From Glandiceps talaboti (lineage: Eukaryota > Hemichordata > Enteropneusta > Spengelidae): a stretch of DNA of 64,000 bases. Each line of letters starts with the position of its first letter. Within the stretch, counting starts at the first letter, position 1. Under the pieces are notes generated by a model. The model was not told the DNA's origin. It saw only the letters and a program-made list of their open reading frames with translations, and made no database searches. The stretch covers positions 22,748,676 to 22,812,675 of the forward strand of contig NC_135550.1 of assembly GCF_964340395.1 (NCBI RefSeq), read 5' to 3'. Made by a program: the position numbers and the translations under genes. Shown piece after piece: positions 15,001 through 25,322 of the stretch.

Positions 15001-16542
15001 AGATTGCCTGTAGCTACTAACGCTGTATTGCATGGTGGAGGGCAAGCATTGCACATGTTATCAGGGCTATATTAGCTATGGACAAATCAAGGCTATTATC
15101 GCCGACAATATTAAACAAGCTATTGGGAAAACAAAGATACAAGTGAATTTCACTCGAATAGAATTATTCGAAATAAGAAAGCAAACAGGAAATCACTATT
15201 GGAAACACGGTGACACAGGTGAAATTGATCAAGGAAAACGTTAACTCCATTTGTCTGAAGGTTGATACGGTCATATTAAAGTTGTAATACGTTAATAGTT
15301 CATATTCTGATTTTGAATATGGATTCGACTACTCACCCCTTGCGATATAGAACACTTAATTAATTATATATCTGAATGTTTCTCCGATGGGAAAAAGTGC
15401 CGATTAAACATGTTTCACATCACATCCCACCCCAAATTCTTTAGAACAAAATCTTCAAAACTAAAATTGTACCTTTACTTGAACTGTTCATGTATTAAAA
15501 GTTTACAGTTCACAATCCATTAGATGTCGACTGTATACGTTTAATCTGACCTTACCATCCTTTATGACACACGTGTTTAAAAAAATGCAGCACTTCTAAA
15601 TTGGCAAGAGTAATACCCAAGTTGATTGTATTTCGGTATAGAATCTGGTATGGGTTTAAAGTTTATCATTATGATGTTGTACAGGGTAAGGGTATTAGAG
15701 TACCATATACAGTGAGTATATATAACCCAGGCTAACACCAACCCAACAAGTACAGTACACATGCACAAGTACCATTTGTCAGCCTCAAGACTTAGTAAAG
15801 AAGCACACATCATAAAAAGTTGACAACAACAATTCTGTTGGCTGATTTCTTTTTATGAGAGGCACTGATTCACCTTATTTAATATTATATATTAAGTTAT
15901 ATTGTACTAAATGTCAGTGAATGGAGAATGTGTTTTTTGTGTGAATAAATGACAGTCGTGTATTCATACAAAGTAGAATTACGTGACAAGTTGCCAAAGT
16001 GTGTGCATGTTCCTCTTTTCCCTTTTATTTGTGAATATATGAGTTTGTGCTCCCCAACTTTTGTTTTGCATGTTGAAAAAAAGCATGCATTGAATGCGAA
16101 AATGATGTTCCTGCATGTGGAATACGCGGACAAGGTAATATTGGATGACGCAGAGGTCACTTCGTGTATTCATGAAGAACGTAATACTAAACAGACAAAT
16201 TGAACAGCAGTTGTTGCATGGTCGAGTATAGCTGATCCAGCTCCTAGTCTAAGAATATATATAGCAGTTAAGAACTATAGAAAAAATACCAGTTCTGATA
16301 TGTAGGCCTACCTCATACATGTTTCGTCAGAAGTGTATAAGAAATGTCTATACCACCCCTGCCTGCCTTTGGTTTTTCACGTGGCACTTTGCAAGCATAC
16401 TTTAATACAATATATTTTATTCATTTTGCAGCCGCAGCAACAACCAAATAGAACCAAGAAAGTGTCTAAAGCAGTACCAACTACAGGTACTAGTGGCACG
16501 AGTGCTTCACTGTCTTCTTTGCCATCACCAAGGAAACGATGA
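625..16542 (+). CDS. WDR64: WD-repeat protein, WDR64 type, 24 exons, 5' end outside window
   Basis: Exons: 625-730, 2985-3091, 4509-4619, 4920-5134, 5518-5560, 6103-6200, 6980-7202, 7806-7932, 8275-8423, 8656-8779, 9104-9270, 9466-9630, 9816-9943, 10283-10438, 10750-10822, 11077-11152, 11481-11680, 12105-12210, 12482-12543, 13071-13183, 13401-13616, 14024-14213, 14464-14595, 16432-16542 (TGA). All junctions are GT-AG and phases agree throughout, giving about 1065 residues. The protein is a string of WD40 blades; examples are GDKVIRIWHPH, SARxFRIWD-like STARVFRIWD, FDGSIKVWDFGSGQE and STDGSVRMW. It follows my memory of human WDR64 (about 1080 aa) almost end to end, including NEKDQHVISLS, QVPHTHDRPI and KQLLSWRAH, so roughly the first 100 residues are missing. 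An acidic low-complexity insert (DEEEEEDF) sits in exon 17. WDR49 (also called CFAP337, an axonemal protein) is the close paralogue and the alternative name. A scaffold role in cilia or sperm is inference. The last intron (14596-16431) is the second longest and shows no exon. Confidence 0.85.
4661..4711. repeat. (TTG)17 microsatellite
   Basis: Uninterrupted TTG/GTT trinucleotide run of about 51 bp in intron 3 of the WDR64 gene. The polyL/polyN/polyQ open frames it creates are repeat artefacts. Confidence 0.97.
9665..9692. repeat. (AAAC)n microsatellite
   Basis: About six AAAC units in the intron after the exon ending at 9630 of the WDR64 gene. Confidence 0.9.
11996..12068. repeat. (CTGT)18 microsatellite
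   Basis: Perfect CTGT tetranucleotide run, ending only 36 bp before the acceptor of WDR64 exon 18 (12105). It contributes most of the upstream pyrimidine-rich sequence of that acceptor. Confidence 0.97.
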
Positions 16543-18601
16543 CGATCCCGATTACAGCCCCGTATGGTAATCTCGTGATGATCTCGATTACAGATGGTAA
16601 TCTCGTGAGATTTGGGCCATATGCGTTGCAGTCAACTCATTTTTTATGTATATAGTTTTCGTTCTTGATATCACTTGTCTTTGGGTGTCAAGTTGCTGCA
16701 CTTTTAAAAAGGCGTTTGACATGATATAAGTATGAGAGATACCTGTCTTAGATCAGTGTATCCTAACCAATTATCAGCATTTGCCGTTATATCACCTGTA
16801 TTTCAAAGCGTTTACCTATGGCGATAGTTCAGGCACATGCATGGTACCGTGATAGTATTCAACCATAAATAAAATTATGTTATTATGATAAGATTCAGTC
16901 GTGGTGACTGATTCAGACGTCTCAAATCCGTCCATTCTTAGTAAGCAGACACATTTCCAAGGCAGATAGGTTTCATGTATTCATAATATTTTGATAAAGA
17001 AATGGTCACCTTGCAACGACGGTGACTGTATTATAACACATAGCCAATGTAAAAGGTGCCTTGAGAAATGGGTTTAAGTGAGTTATTTGTATATTTTGTA
17101 AAATTTATATTAATGATCATTTGTATATACAAAGATGAATATGAATTATCTGTATATAACTCCGGTCCATAGTTCATTACATGTACTTGACAAACGAATT
17201 GTTTTGCCAGCCCCATGCACGGGCTAGTTTTGTGACTTTTGGTGCTGTATATTATCTTAACAATAATTCATCACATTTATATAACGCATATTTTGAGATA
17301 TGGAGATTTTCTAAAAAATGGTTGGATTATTTTGTAATATAAGCAAATGTAAGTAAATTCATTTGTTTGAATAAATGAAGATGAAATTGATTAAAATGTC
17401 GATTTATTTTTTTTGTTCAACTAGTTCAAGTTGCTAATAATGTTGAACGATTGAATGAGTCAGAATGCTGTTTTCCAACTGTTTCACAGAACAGTATCAT
17501 TGAGAGAAAGCATATGTGTGGAGATTTCTATTTAGTTCAGTTTACTGTCATTCTGGGCAAACACCAACACGTCCAAAAACTACAAACTGCCACCTGACCG
17601 GTCATATATGTACTGCACTGATATTCCTTCGTATAGTTAAGAGGAATTGTTTAAATTGGCGAATTTCAGTTTCGCACTGACTTAGTTGACTTTCTTTTTT
17701 TTCTGGCAAATGTCTTTGAGAATGTGTCTCATTCTTTCTCCTTTCTTTGTTCTCTTTTGAGGGGTGGGCGCTTTCTATATATGCTTATGTATGGTGTTCT
17801 GAGAGACAGAAAGTGCAATGACATTGTATGTGTGCCCGTAGGAAATGTTGAACTTTTCATGCACCTTATCTAGTTACATATATATCATGTGCATGAGAAG
17901 TTCGGCGTTTGTTCCTGGTTTATTGTTTTTGATATGGGAAAGAGAGTTATTGTTTCGGCAATGTGTAAAATGTGCACTGGCTGAAATGAAAATTTTTAAA
18001 ACAACGTAATTCTTTTCCACTTTTTTTCTCATTCGGTCTTCAGTGTGATGTGACCAATTATTAATGTAACGACAGACTGCAAAATTTTGCGTCTACTCAA
18101 CTGAGTACTTGGCTGTGCTTCTTGATATTTCGTTTTGTAATTTATATCAACTTCATAATTCTTTGAAATTTTGAAATAGTATTCTTTACAAGCAGTCGGA
18201 ATTAACAACATTTGCGATTAAATACCGATAACATTTTCTACGATTGCGGCAAAAAAAGGGTAATGGTTTACGACAACGCAAAGAGGGCTAATGGGTTTCG
18301 ACGGTGCGCCTATCTCTGTACACTGTACGACAAAGTAATTTTAAAAAAGTAAAAAAAAAAAACATTCATAAATCCGAACAGTTTCATCGTAAATGCTGTC
18401 AGTTTTATTCAATAATTTATATATCAAAATTGTATCGAAAAGTCTTCAATTAAAATACACGGGTACATTCTCTTTTTTTCCATCACTTTGCTTTCCTAAC
18501 TTTAAAGGAAAACGTAGGTTGACATGGTGCTGATCTGGCCATATATTGTTATTCACAGAAGAACAGTGAGTTAAACGAAGCAATTGAAATGACATAGAGT
18601 G
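16543..18601. other. WDR64 3' UTR and intergenic space between convergent genes
   Basis: No gene recognised. A poly(A) signal AATAAA lies at 16868-16873, about 325 bp after the WDR64 stop, with a second at 17370-17375. The following gene (TSSK) is on the opposite strand, so both 3' ends share this space. An A-rich run sits near 18350. Confidence 0.6.
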
Positions 18602-19492
18602 TTATGTCGTGTTACATTTCGTGGTACTTGCCGGTACATTTAACCACCTGTTAGCCAACACTTCTTCTGCAGTTATTCTTTCTTTCGGCTGTATTCTCAA
18701 CATTGCTTTAAGAAGTTCTTTACATTCTGGTGACAGCCTTCTCAAGAGGGGAAATACAATTCCGTCTTGCTGTCGACGCATTATTTTACTTACATTTGTC
18801 GTGTCATCGCCAAATGGCATCTCACCACATGTTAAAATATACGTGACAACTCCTAATGCCCAGATATCACTTGGCATCGGATGATAAGGTTGTGACTTGA
18901 GTATTTCAGGTGATGCGTACGCCGCTGATCCACAATATGTTTTACTGAGGTCATCGGGTTCAACAAACCGCGCAAACCCAAAGTCTGTTATTTTCACAGT
19001 CATGTCATAATCAAGTAGAAGGTTTTCACATTTCAAATCACGATGGGTAATGCCTTGCTTGTGAAGGTACTCTAAGCCTGCTGTTGTTTCTCGAATCCAT
19101 TGTTTAGCAAGCCTTTCAGGTAGGGCTGAACCCACCATTCTGATGTAGGACAGTACATCACCATTCTCAGCAAATTCCTGCAAGATGTACACTTTCTCGT
19201 TGAAAGAAAAGTGTCCGTATGTAGTAATAATATTTTCGTGTTCAAGGTCGGTTAAGATATCCAGTTCTCTTGGAAGGAAATTTTTAAGAAAATCTTTCGG
19301 AGCTTTGTTGCGATCGATTACTTTAACAGCAACTTTAGCCATGGTTTTCGTTTCGATAGCAAACTTTACTTTAGAGTATGAACCATATCCCACGTTCTCT
19401 CCCATCATTAGGCCATGACTTCTCAAAACTTCACGGTCGCCCATGGTTTCAACGCTGACTTTTTGTGTTGATGATTGGCTTGTACTTTCCAT
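18602..19492 (-). CDS. Testis-specific serine/threonine kinase (TSSK family), intronless
   Basis: Single-exon 296-residue protein kinase. Visible kinase hallmarks: glycine loop GYGSYSKV (35-42), VAVK lysine K57, alpha-C glutamate E76 in PRELDIL, catalytic HRDLKCEN (150-157), DFG at 170-172, activation-loop T185 in LSKTYCGS, and SPE (194-196) where most kinases have APE. NRNKAP/FLPREL and KTYCGSAAYASPEIL are typical of TSSK kinases, which are expressed after meiosis and phosphorylate sperm proteins. The domain fills almost the whole protein, as in TSSK3 and TSSK6. Two in-frame starts exist, M1 and M17; the first is upstream of a serine-rich, low-conservation leader, so M17 is a fair alternative. 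It is divergent from a second TSSK across 441 bp. Orthology to a particular vertebrate TSSK cannot be settled here. Confidence 0.93.
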   Translation of the reverse strand: MESTSQSSTQKVSVETMGDREVLRSHGLMMGENVGYGSYSKVKFAIETKTMAKVAVKVIDRNKAPKDFLKNFLPRELDILTDLEHENIITTYGHFSFNEKVYILQEFAENGDVLSYIRMVGSALPERLAKQWIRETTAGLEYLHKQGITHRDLKCENLLLDYDMTVKITDFGFARFVEPDDLSKTYCGSAAYASPEILKSQPYHPMPSDIWALGVVTYILTCGEMPFGDDTTNVSKIMRRQQDGIVFPLLRRLSPECKELLKAMLRIQPKERITAEEVLANRWLNVPASTTKCNTT

Positions 19493-19933
19493 ATGTTTGG
19501 TAAGTCAAAAAAAATAACTGGGTAAACTCCGATAGTGAGCTTATAGTTGGGTAGGCTGTAAGTACGGATGACTTGCAAACTTTCTTTGGCAACTCGACTG
19601 TGATTATATACCTTTGGTTTTTTTCTAATTCTACGTACGAATATTAGAACTTTTCTTGGGTACGTCATCTTCACACATGTTCGAACGGCACACAGGTGTC
19701 TCGCCTTTTCACGAGTTTCACCTAACGCGCGATGATAGCCGACAGTGTGGCTGATCACGTGATATTTCATTCCATATTTTCACTATGTCGTCATGACCAT
19801 TATTGTTTAAATTCACAATGTACGGAAAACAAAACTAGGCCAAGAAGTGTGAACGGAAACTGTTACAATGACGACAAATAATTTCAAATTCCGTAAATTT
19901 TCAAAGTGACTATTAAGACCTACGGCGTCCGGT
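19493..19933. promoter_or_regulatory. Bidirectional promoter region between two TSSK genes
   Basis: This 441-bp stretch separates the start codons of two divergent kinase genes, so both promoters must lie here or inside 5' UTRs. It contains the perfect 10-bp palindrome ATCACGTGAT (19754-19763), an E-box core CACGTG of the bHLH-ZIP type, and a CRE-like half site TACGTCA (19661-19667). CRE sites are classic in post-meiotic promoters through CREM. Use of either site here is inference. Confidence 0.5.
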
Positions 19934-20827
19934 ATGGCGGATGCAGAAGACACCGAACTGAAAAAGCGAGGGTACGTACTAGGTCAGCTTTTAGGGGAAG
20001 GTTCGTATGCGAAAGTGAAAAGTGCTTTCAGTGAGAAGCAGAAACAACGAGTCGCAATGAAAATCATAAATCGCAAAAAGGCACCGCGTGACTTTCAGAA
20101 GAAGTTTCTGCCGAGGGAACTGGAAATAATACGAATAGTCAAACATAAAAACATTGTGCAAGTTTTCGAAATATTGGAACTGTGTGGAAACATCTATATA
20201 TCTATGGAAATTGCTGGTCATGGCGATCTCTTAGACTACATCAAATTACGAGGTGCCATGAAAGAAGATCTTGCACGCCAAATGTTTAGAGAAATTATTG
20301 ATGCGATCAAATACTGTCATGAAAAACATATCATCCACCGAGATTTGAAATGCGAGAATATTCTTCTCGACGGCCAGAACCATATCAAAGTAACTGATTT
20401 TGGCTTTGCCCGGCAAATAACTCAAGGAGAGCTTAGCAAGACGTTCTGTGGAAGTGCAGCGTACGCGGCACCAGAAATCCTACAAGGAATTCCATACAAT
20501 GGTCCCAGCTATGATATGTGGAGTATAGGAGTCATACTTTATATTATGGTATGTGGCTCTATGCCCTATGACGACACAAACGTCAAGAAGATGGTCAAAG
20601 ATCAAACGGAGAAAAGACTTGGTTTTTCAAGAGCAAAGAAACTTTCTCCGGAATGCAAAGATTTGATATGTCACATGTTGAAGGCCAAGGTTGATCAACG
20701 TGCGACAATTCCAGAGGTAAAGGAAAGTGCTTGGGTGTTGAAAGAACCGAGCAGTGACAAGAGTAAGTCCGAGGACAAGGTCAAGGATGAAGGAAAAACA
20801 TCGACAGAAAAGGAAATAGACACCTGA
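19934..20827 (+). CDS. Testis-specific serine/threonine kinase (TSSK family), intronless
   Basis: Single-exon 297-residue kinase. Motifs: glycine loop GEGSYAKV (21-28), VAMK lysine K43, alpha-C E62 in LPRELEI, HRDLKCEN (135-142), DFG 155-157, activation-loop T170 in SKTFCGS, and a standard APE (179-181). The GEGSYAKVKSA and FCGSAAYAAPEIL stretches are close to TSSK1/2/4. A short charged lysine/glutamate tail (about 270-297) follows the kinase lobe. The start sits immediately upstream of the kinase domain with no competing upstream ATG in frame. It differs enough from the neighbouring minus-strand TSSK that the pair is an old duplication, not a recent copy. Its lack of introns suits the TSSK family, several members of which arose by retroposition. 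Confidence 0.94.
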   Translation: MADAEDTELKKRGYVLGQLLGEGSYAKVKSAFSEKQKQRVAMKIINRKKAPRDFQKKFLPRELEIIRIVKHKNIVQVFEILELCGNIYISMEIAGHGDLLDYIKLRGAMKEDLARQMFREIIDAIKYCHEKHIIHRDLKCENILLDGQNHIKVTDFGFARQITQGELSKTFCGSAAYAAPEILQGIPYNGPSYDMWSIGVILYIMVCGSMPYDDTNVKKMVKDQTEKRLGFSRAKKLSPECKDLICHMLKAKVDQRATIPEVKESAWVLKEPSSDKSKSEDKVKDEGKTSTEKEIDT

Positions 20828-22306
20828 AGACAAATTGAGAAGCTCTGCTACCCTAAAGCACTTGTCACATATTACTATTACATAGTACTTTGGAAATCCG
20901 ACTCCATTTTGTATAAGTTGTCTAGCGGATACTAAATGGTGGTTTGGAATATATTTCATCTATCACAAGATTAAATTACTAATTTTCCTCTAAATAAGTG
21001 GTCTAATCAAATCCTTTTTTAGATTTGTGAAACAACAACTTGAATGAAAACAGGAATATAAAAGGATCAAATTTTTCGAAGCTTTAGCACGGCCTTATGA
21101 ACACATCAGTATTGGCGTCACTAGCTACAAAATCGATTTAGCATAATCATTATTTTGAATCTTATATATAAATGTTCACGTACTTGTCACACGAAGAGAA
21201 CCATGGGGGAAAATGTACAACCATGGAAAACGTTTTCTGTATTGTAGTTTTAATTCTCTGGGCAATGATAATCTCTTTAGAGATAATTATGATTGAAAAC
21301 TATCGTGGTTATAAATTTTCAGCAATAGCTATATCCCAATACACCATGATGTGGCAACGTTTCTTATATTTGCTTCTAAAACATGATTCCTACCTATTTT
21401 TTCACCGAATGGATCTCATCAGTGAAGATATGGCAATTGCATCTCTATATTTTGTGAGGGACGACACAAGTAAGATTTGCTTTGAATAGAAAAATTAACT
21501 AGATACTTTTGTCTGTGCAAGATTAACTTTATCACAAGTAACTACTTTGACTGCAAATTTCACACATCCCAGGGATTCCCTGTCCTCAGATTGACCATCA
21601 TCGGCCAGGTTCTCATTTTGCATAAACTACCTGTAGGTGGAACATGATGCTAAATTGCAGTAATTCTGGGTTGGGTTGGAGTAGGTGGGCTTGTGTCTTG
21701 ATTGAACTTTGTATATGCAAAGGGTGAAAACAAGTAGGCCTAGTCTTTTGTTACAGAGTGAAGTAGACTGACAGATCAGCCAGCATTGTGGGCATGCTCT
21801 AATCTCCTTTTCTATCAGGGCAAGCTGATAAGCCCAGACCAATGAAGTCATTATAGTCTAAGTGGCAAGTAGGTGAAGTCTACATGAGTTTCTCCAGGTA
21901 TTTTACAAGGTCCCCGCCAACATTTTGTTACAAGGACTTAGGTATAGAAATGTATGTATTAAGTTTATACCAGATTTCTGTTCTCATTTACTCAGGTTCC
22001 AAACCTTAGCTAACACACAGACTTGGCTATCTGGCTTGAAGATGTCTTTTGCCAAGTCTCTGTGCTAAACCTTAGCAAACACACCGAAGCTAAAAAAAAA
22101 AAGTAACATAGACAGAAGAATTGAGGAAATGTTTGAAAAAGAAGAGATAAACACAATTGAGACAACAAACTCAAAATTGGTTTACTTAAAGAAGTCAATG
22201 TATTGAAAGTGTGATAAACTGACATCAAGTGAATGGAATTAAAATTACAGTTTTGGAATAACAATGTTCTTTGTAACTAAAGCTGTACACAGATTAAAGT
22301 TAGCAC
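20828..22306. other. Intergenic, convergent TSSK and EXOSC6 3' sides
   Basis: No gene recognised. Open frames here are short, lack conserved motifs and overlap on both strands. The space holds the 3' UTRs of the plus-strand TSSK and the minus-strand EXOSC6. Confidence 0.5.
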
Positions 22307-22316
22307 ATATTGATGT

Positions 22317-22441
22317 AGTCCTGCTTGCAGACAAGAATATGCAACTCAATTCTGACAATGTCCCTAAACACAAAAGAAAGAAGAAAAGAGACATTGTCAG
22401 AACTGAGTCCTGACTGACTTACGTCACCTTAAGCAGGATGT
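22317..22441. mobile_element. Short MITE-like inverted-repeat element
   Basis: A 125-bp segment bracketed by the 10-bp direct repeat ATATTGATGT (22307-22316 and 22442-22451), which looks like a target-site duplication. Its ends are inverted (TCCTGCTT near 22319 against AAGCAGGA near 22431), and an inner pair, about 22345-22363 and 22390-22408, is a near-perfect 18-bp inverted repeat (TTCTGACAATGTC core). It has no coding capacity. It lies about 90 bp beyond the EXOSC6 stop, probably in its 3' UTR. Confidence 0.6.
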
Positions 22442-22533
22442 ATATTGATGTCACCAAAAAACATGCTTTAAAAGACACGATACATTCAATTGTACAATTA
22501 AAACCTCATGGCCATCAATGGCAGAGACAAAGT

Positions 22534-23376
22534 TTATGTTGATGATGTCTTTCCTTGGTTTATTTTTGAAGTAGAGTCACTCAGCATCTTAATAGATTTA
22601 ACCAAGCATTGTTGAACAACTGGATAGATTCTTGTACATCCTTCTATGCAAGATTGCATGCCTTCTTGTGCCACATCTTTATCAAGATCCCCACATTGAA
22701 TGACAGCGGATAATTGATTTAAGGAAGGTAAAAGTCCAACGCATATGCTTCCATTGTTTGAACCCTCATCTTTGCTGTCATATTCCTCTTGAAATATCGG
22801 GTCTAGGATGGTCGTTTTGCCTGCCTGTCTTACTGAACACCCCACAACAACATCATACATGTCGATTCCAGCATCTGCCAAAGCCAACGAGGCACAGGTA
22901 ATAGCTGTACTCAAAGCACCTCCATCGTTCTGCAACACTGTTACAAATATGTCTATTTGGGCTCTTGGGTATTTATCGAGACAGACAGCGGGTTCCATTG
23001 CTTGTTGGATTGTCAAAGATGCATCCTTGTCGTGTGCGCTTTGGATGTGTTGTTGACGTTTGTCACAAGAAAATGGTGCAAATTTAAATTCACATTTAAG
23101 AATACCCTTTAGTTTAAAATCCTCTCTCCGGATAACCTGTCTTGGTCCATATACAGCGCAGATCACTTTGGTGTTATTTGTTTCTATGTACGCTGATCCC
23201 TTTGCATTGCTAACAACGTCAGCTCTTGCAAAGATTGGTCTCAAGTCAGCTGATTTACGACCATCTGGTCGGAGTTTGTCTTCACTCAAGACAGGACTCG
23301 ATTTAGAAAGTTCCACAAAGTTTGTCACCGGGAATGAATCCTTTGGCCCCTGAATACGTCTGGAATCTTGTGGCAT
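22534..23376 (-). CDS. EXOSC6: Exosome complex component MTR3 (EXOSC6), RNase PH-like
   Basis: Intronless 280-residue protein. The N-terminus MPQDSRRIQGP matches the start of human MTR3 (MPGDHRRIRGP), which also fixes the start codon. RNase PH-fold landmarks follow: LRPDGR (35-40), GSAYIE (60-65), VYGPRQ (75-80), APFSCDKR, YPRAQIDIFVTVLQNDGG, and ALADAGIDMYDVVVGCS. EXOSC6 is one of six catalytically inert PH-like subunits that form the hexameric ring of the RNA exosome, which threads RNA to the nucleases in nucleus and cytoplasm. The protein is slightly longer than human (272 aa), with an insert after RPDGR and a serine/lysine tail. It is divergent from RBM25, with about 370 bp between its start codon and the putative RBM25 first exon. 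Confidence 0.95.
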   Translation of the reverse strand: MPQDSRRIQGPKDSFPVTNFVELSKSSPVLSEDKLRPDGRKSADLRPIFARADVVSNAKGSAYIETNNTKVICAVYGPRQVIRREDFKLKGILKCEFKFAPFSCDKRQQHIQSAHDKDASLTIQQAMEPAVCLDKYPRAQIDIFVTVLQNDGGALSTAITCASLALADAGIDMYDVVVGCSVRQAGKTTILDPIFQEEYDSKDEGSNNGSICVGLLPSLNQLSAVIQCGDLDKDVAQEGMQSCIEGCTRIYPVVQQCLVKSIKMLSDSTSKINQGKTSST

Positions 23377-23857
23377 TTTTGGGTTTCAGTAAATCAGTAA
23401 CAAGCTATTTCATCTCAGTGTTTTTATACCGCTCGTACAGCACACTTCAGCATTCTACACGTGCGAACGTGCTATGGGTGGAGAAAAGGAATATTAAACA
23501 ATCAATCAACTGTCGTCTCGTTCAAAGGTAACGTTAGAATTACATTTTATTTATTCTTTTAAAAACAATATCAACCAACTTTTATGGTATTTGATATATA
23601 TTCAAGTATATAATAAGTATATAATTTATTTTTGAAAACAAGTTATGTAATTATTAGATGCTTTAAATGTGTTAAAAATATTAGCGGTTGTAAGAGGATA
23701 ACATTGACAAAGGTCACAGATTATTTTTCCGCTGACGCCATCTTGCACGCCAAACGAATCGAAGAAAAATTGTAGCCTTATGTTTTATGTTATTCCTTAA
23801 TTAACTCGCTAGGTCTTTCGTTTTTGGAACTGTTTTGAACTGAGTAGTCAAGGAAAG
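23377..23857. promoter_or_regulatory. Divergent EXOSC6/RBM25 promoter and RBM25 non-coding first exon
   Basis: GCCATCTTG at 23737-23745 is a YY1 core of the type found near transcription starts of housekeeping genes. The stretch after it, ending AGGAAAG before GTAAGG at 23858, looks like a 5' UTR exon of RBM25, which would splice to 26147. No start codon precedes the coding exon. The left part carries the EXOSC6 promoter. Exon limits on the 5' side are inferred. Confidence 0.5.
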
Positions 23858-24457
23858 GTAAGGTCATATTATTATAGGTGGTATATCAAGCTTAGGACCA
23901 TTTTATTTCACTTCAGTTCGCTTTCCGGCTTCCTATGCGTGGCTAGGCTGGGACAAATACGCCAGCATGCTTTAGTTGTATGATTTTGTTCCGCTCAAAA
24001 GGTGTAACTTTCATGAAAATTGTACTATTTGAAAATATTTCCCGCTAAAATATAAACTTTGTATATAAATGTAAATCTAGTGTTTTAGCTAAGTTCAAGT
24101 GTGTGTTTTCAGAAATGCATGCATTTCATACAACTCTGTTTAAATTTTACGAGGTGTGTAGGGCTTCCTCCCAAATGAACAACTGAAACCGAAAGTCACA
24201 AAGTTTAATAGTTACGAAAAAAAATACGGAAAGAATTTACTTAAAATCTTGCCTCTTTAATATAAAGTCGATCCAAACTTATAACTCTGGATGCATAAAA
24301 TTTAAACGACACATACAACATGTATTTATGTGCATTGTGAAGAGTATCTATTTTCACCCTGCATGAAAATAAACAGTTGTTTGGAGTGTCAGCACCCACA
24401 TTATCAACATCCCAGCAGACAGTGTGTTTTTACCAATGTACACACTTCTCTATATGT

Positions 24458-24737
24458 ATCCAGGGGTGAACAAATCATTTTGTGAACTGGTGGTCCCCAT
24501 ACCAGTGCCTTAAAAAATCCAGTGGTCCTGCTGAAAGAATTAGTGGTCCCAGGTCCCGCTAATGTGAAACATTAATTTAGATCTTGCCTATGAATCTGTA
24601 TATTCAGACGACTTTTTAACATAGTTATTAACAGTAAGGTACTGGTCTGAAAGACCAGACAAGGTAACATTTGTGTGGTTTGCCCCAAAATTTGCTAGTC
24701 CTGGACCCAGGACCAGTGGATTTGTTCACCCCTGGAT
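24458..24737. mobile_element. MITE-like element with perfect 19-bp terminal inverted repeats
   Basis: ATCCAGGGGTGAACAAATC at 24458-24476 is matched exactly, in reverse complement, at 24719-24737. Weaker inverted matches continue inward (CTGGTGGTCC against the GGACCAG run near 24708). It is 280 bp long with no coding capacity, inside RBM25 intron 1. No convincing target-site duplication is visible beyond the AT at each end, so the superfamily is undecided. Confidence 0.7.
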
Positions 24738-24835
24738 CATAAAGAATAATTACTTGTGACAAAAGTGAAAACATAGCCAACAAAAACAGGTGAATGATAG
24801 CAATATTTAATAATAGGCAAATGGTGGTTTACCCC

Positions 24836-25322
24836 TAGCTGCAATGATTGTAGTGTTTGTTGTGATTTAGAGGTTTTTTTCTTGTTTTTGTGCTCTTTTG
24901 TGTGTTAAGATGTTTAACAGGAAGCAAATGCTACAATTCCTGCAACGTTAATGCAAATAGACGGAAGCAATTCAGATCTGAATTGCAAAATTGGGTGGAT
25001 TTTTCTGCTAAATTAAGCCTTACCTGCCAAAAAATCAGACATTTTTTAACTCCAACATAATTACAGAGCCTTCAAGAACCAAGAAATGATCAGAGGTACC
25101 CCAATCCCTGTCAAAATCATGCAAAAGTAGCAATGCATGCAGCATTTTGAAATGGATAGTACGCTGACATCTTGCTCACATTTTCAGCGTGATCTCGTCT
25201 ATTTGAGTTTGCCCAGCAGGAATTGTAGAGTTTGTTTCCAGTTAAACATCAGAACGAAAAACAGCACAAAACAGAAGAAAAAAACCTCAAAATCACAACA
25301 AATGCTACAATTATTGCAGCTA
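24836..25322. mobile_element. Non-autonomous DNA transposon with long TIRs and 9-bp TSD (Mutator-like)
   Basis: A 487-bp element flanked by the exact 9-bp direct repeat GTTTACCCC (24827-24835 and 25323-25331). Both ends begin TAGCTGCAAT, and the left and right arms stay alignable in reverse complement for about 135 bp, ending near CTACAATTCCTGC and CAAATAGACG. Arms differ at scattered positions and by small indels, so the copy is not recent. Long TIRs with 9-bp duplications fit Mutator-like elements, but other superfamilies with 8-9 bp duplications (hAT, for example) remain possible. No transposase is encoded. It sits in RBM25 intron 1. Confidence 0.8.
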
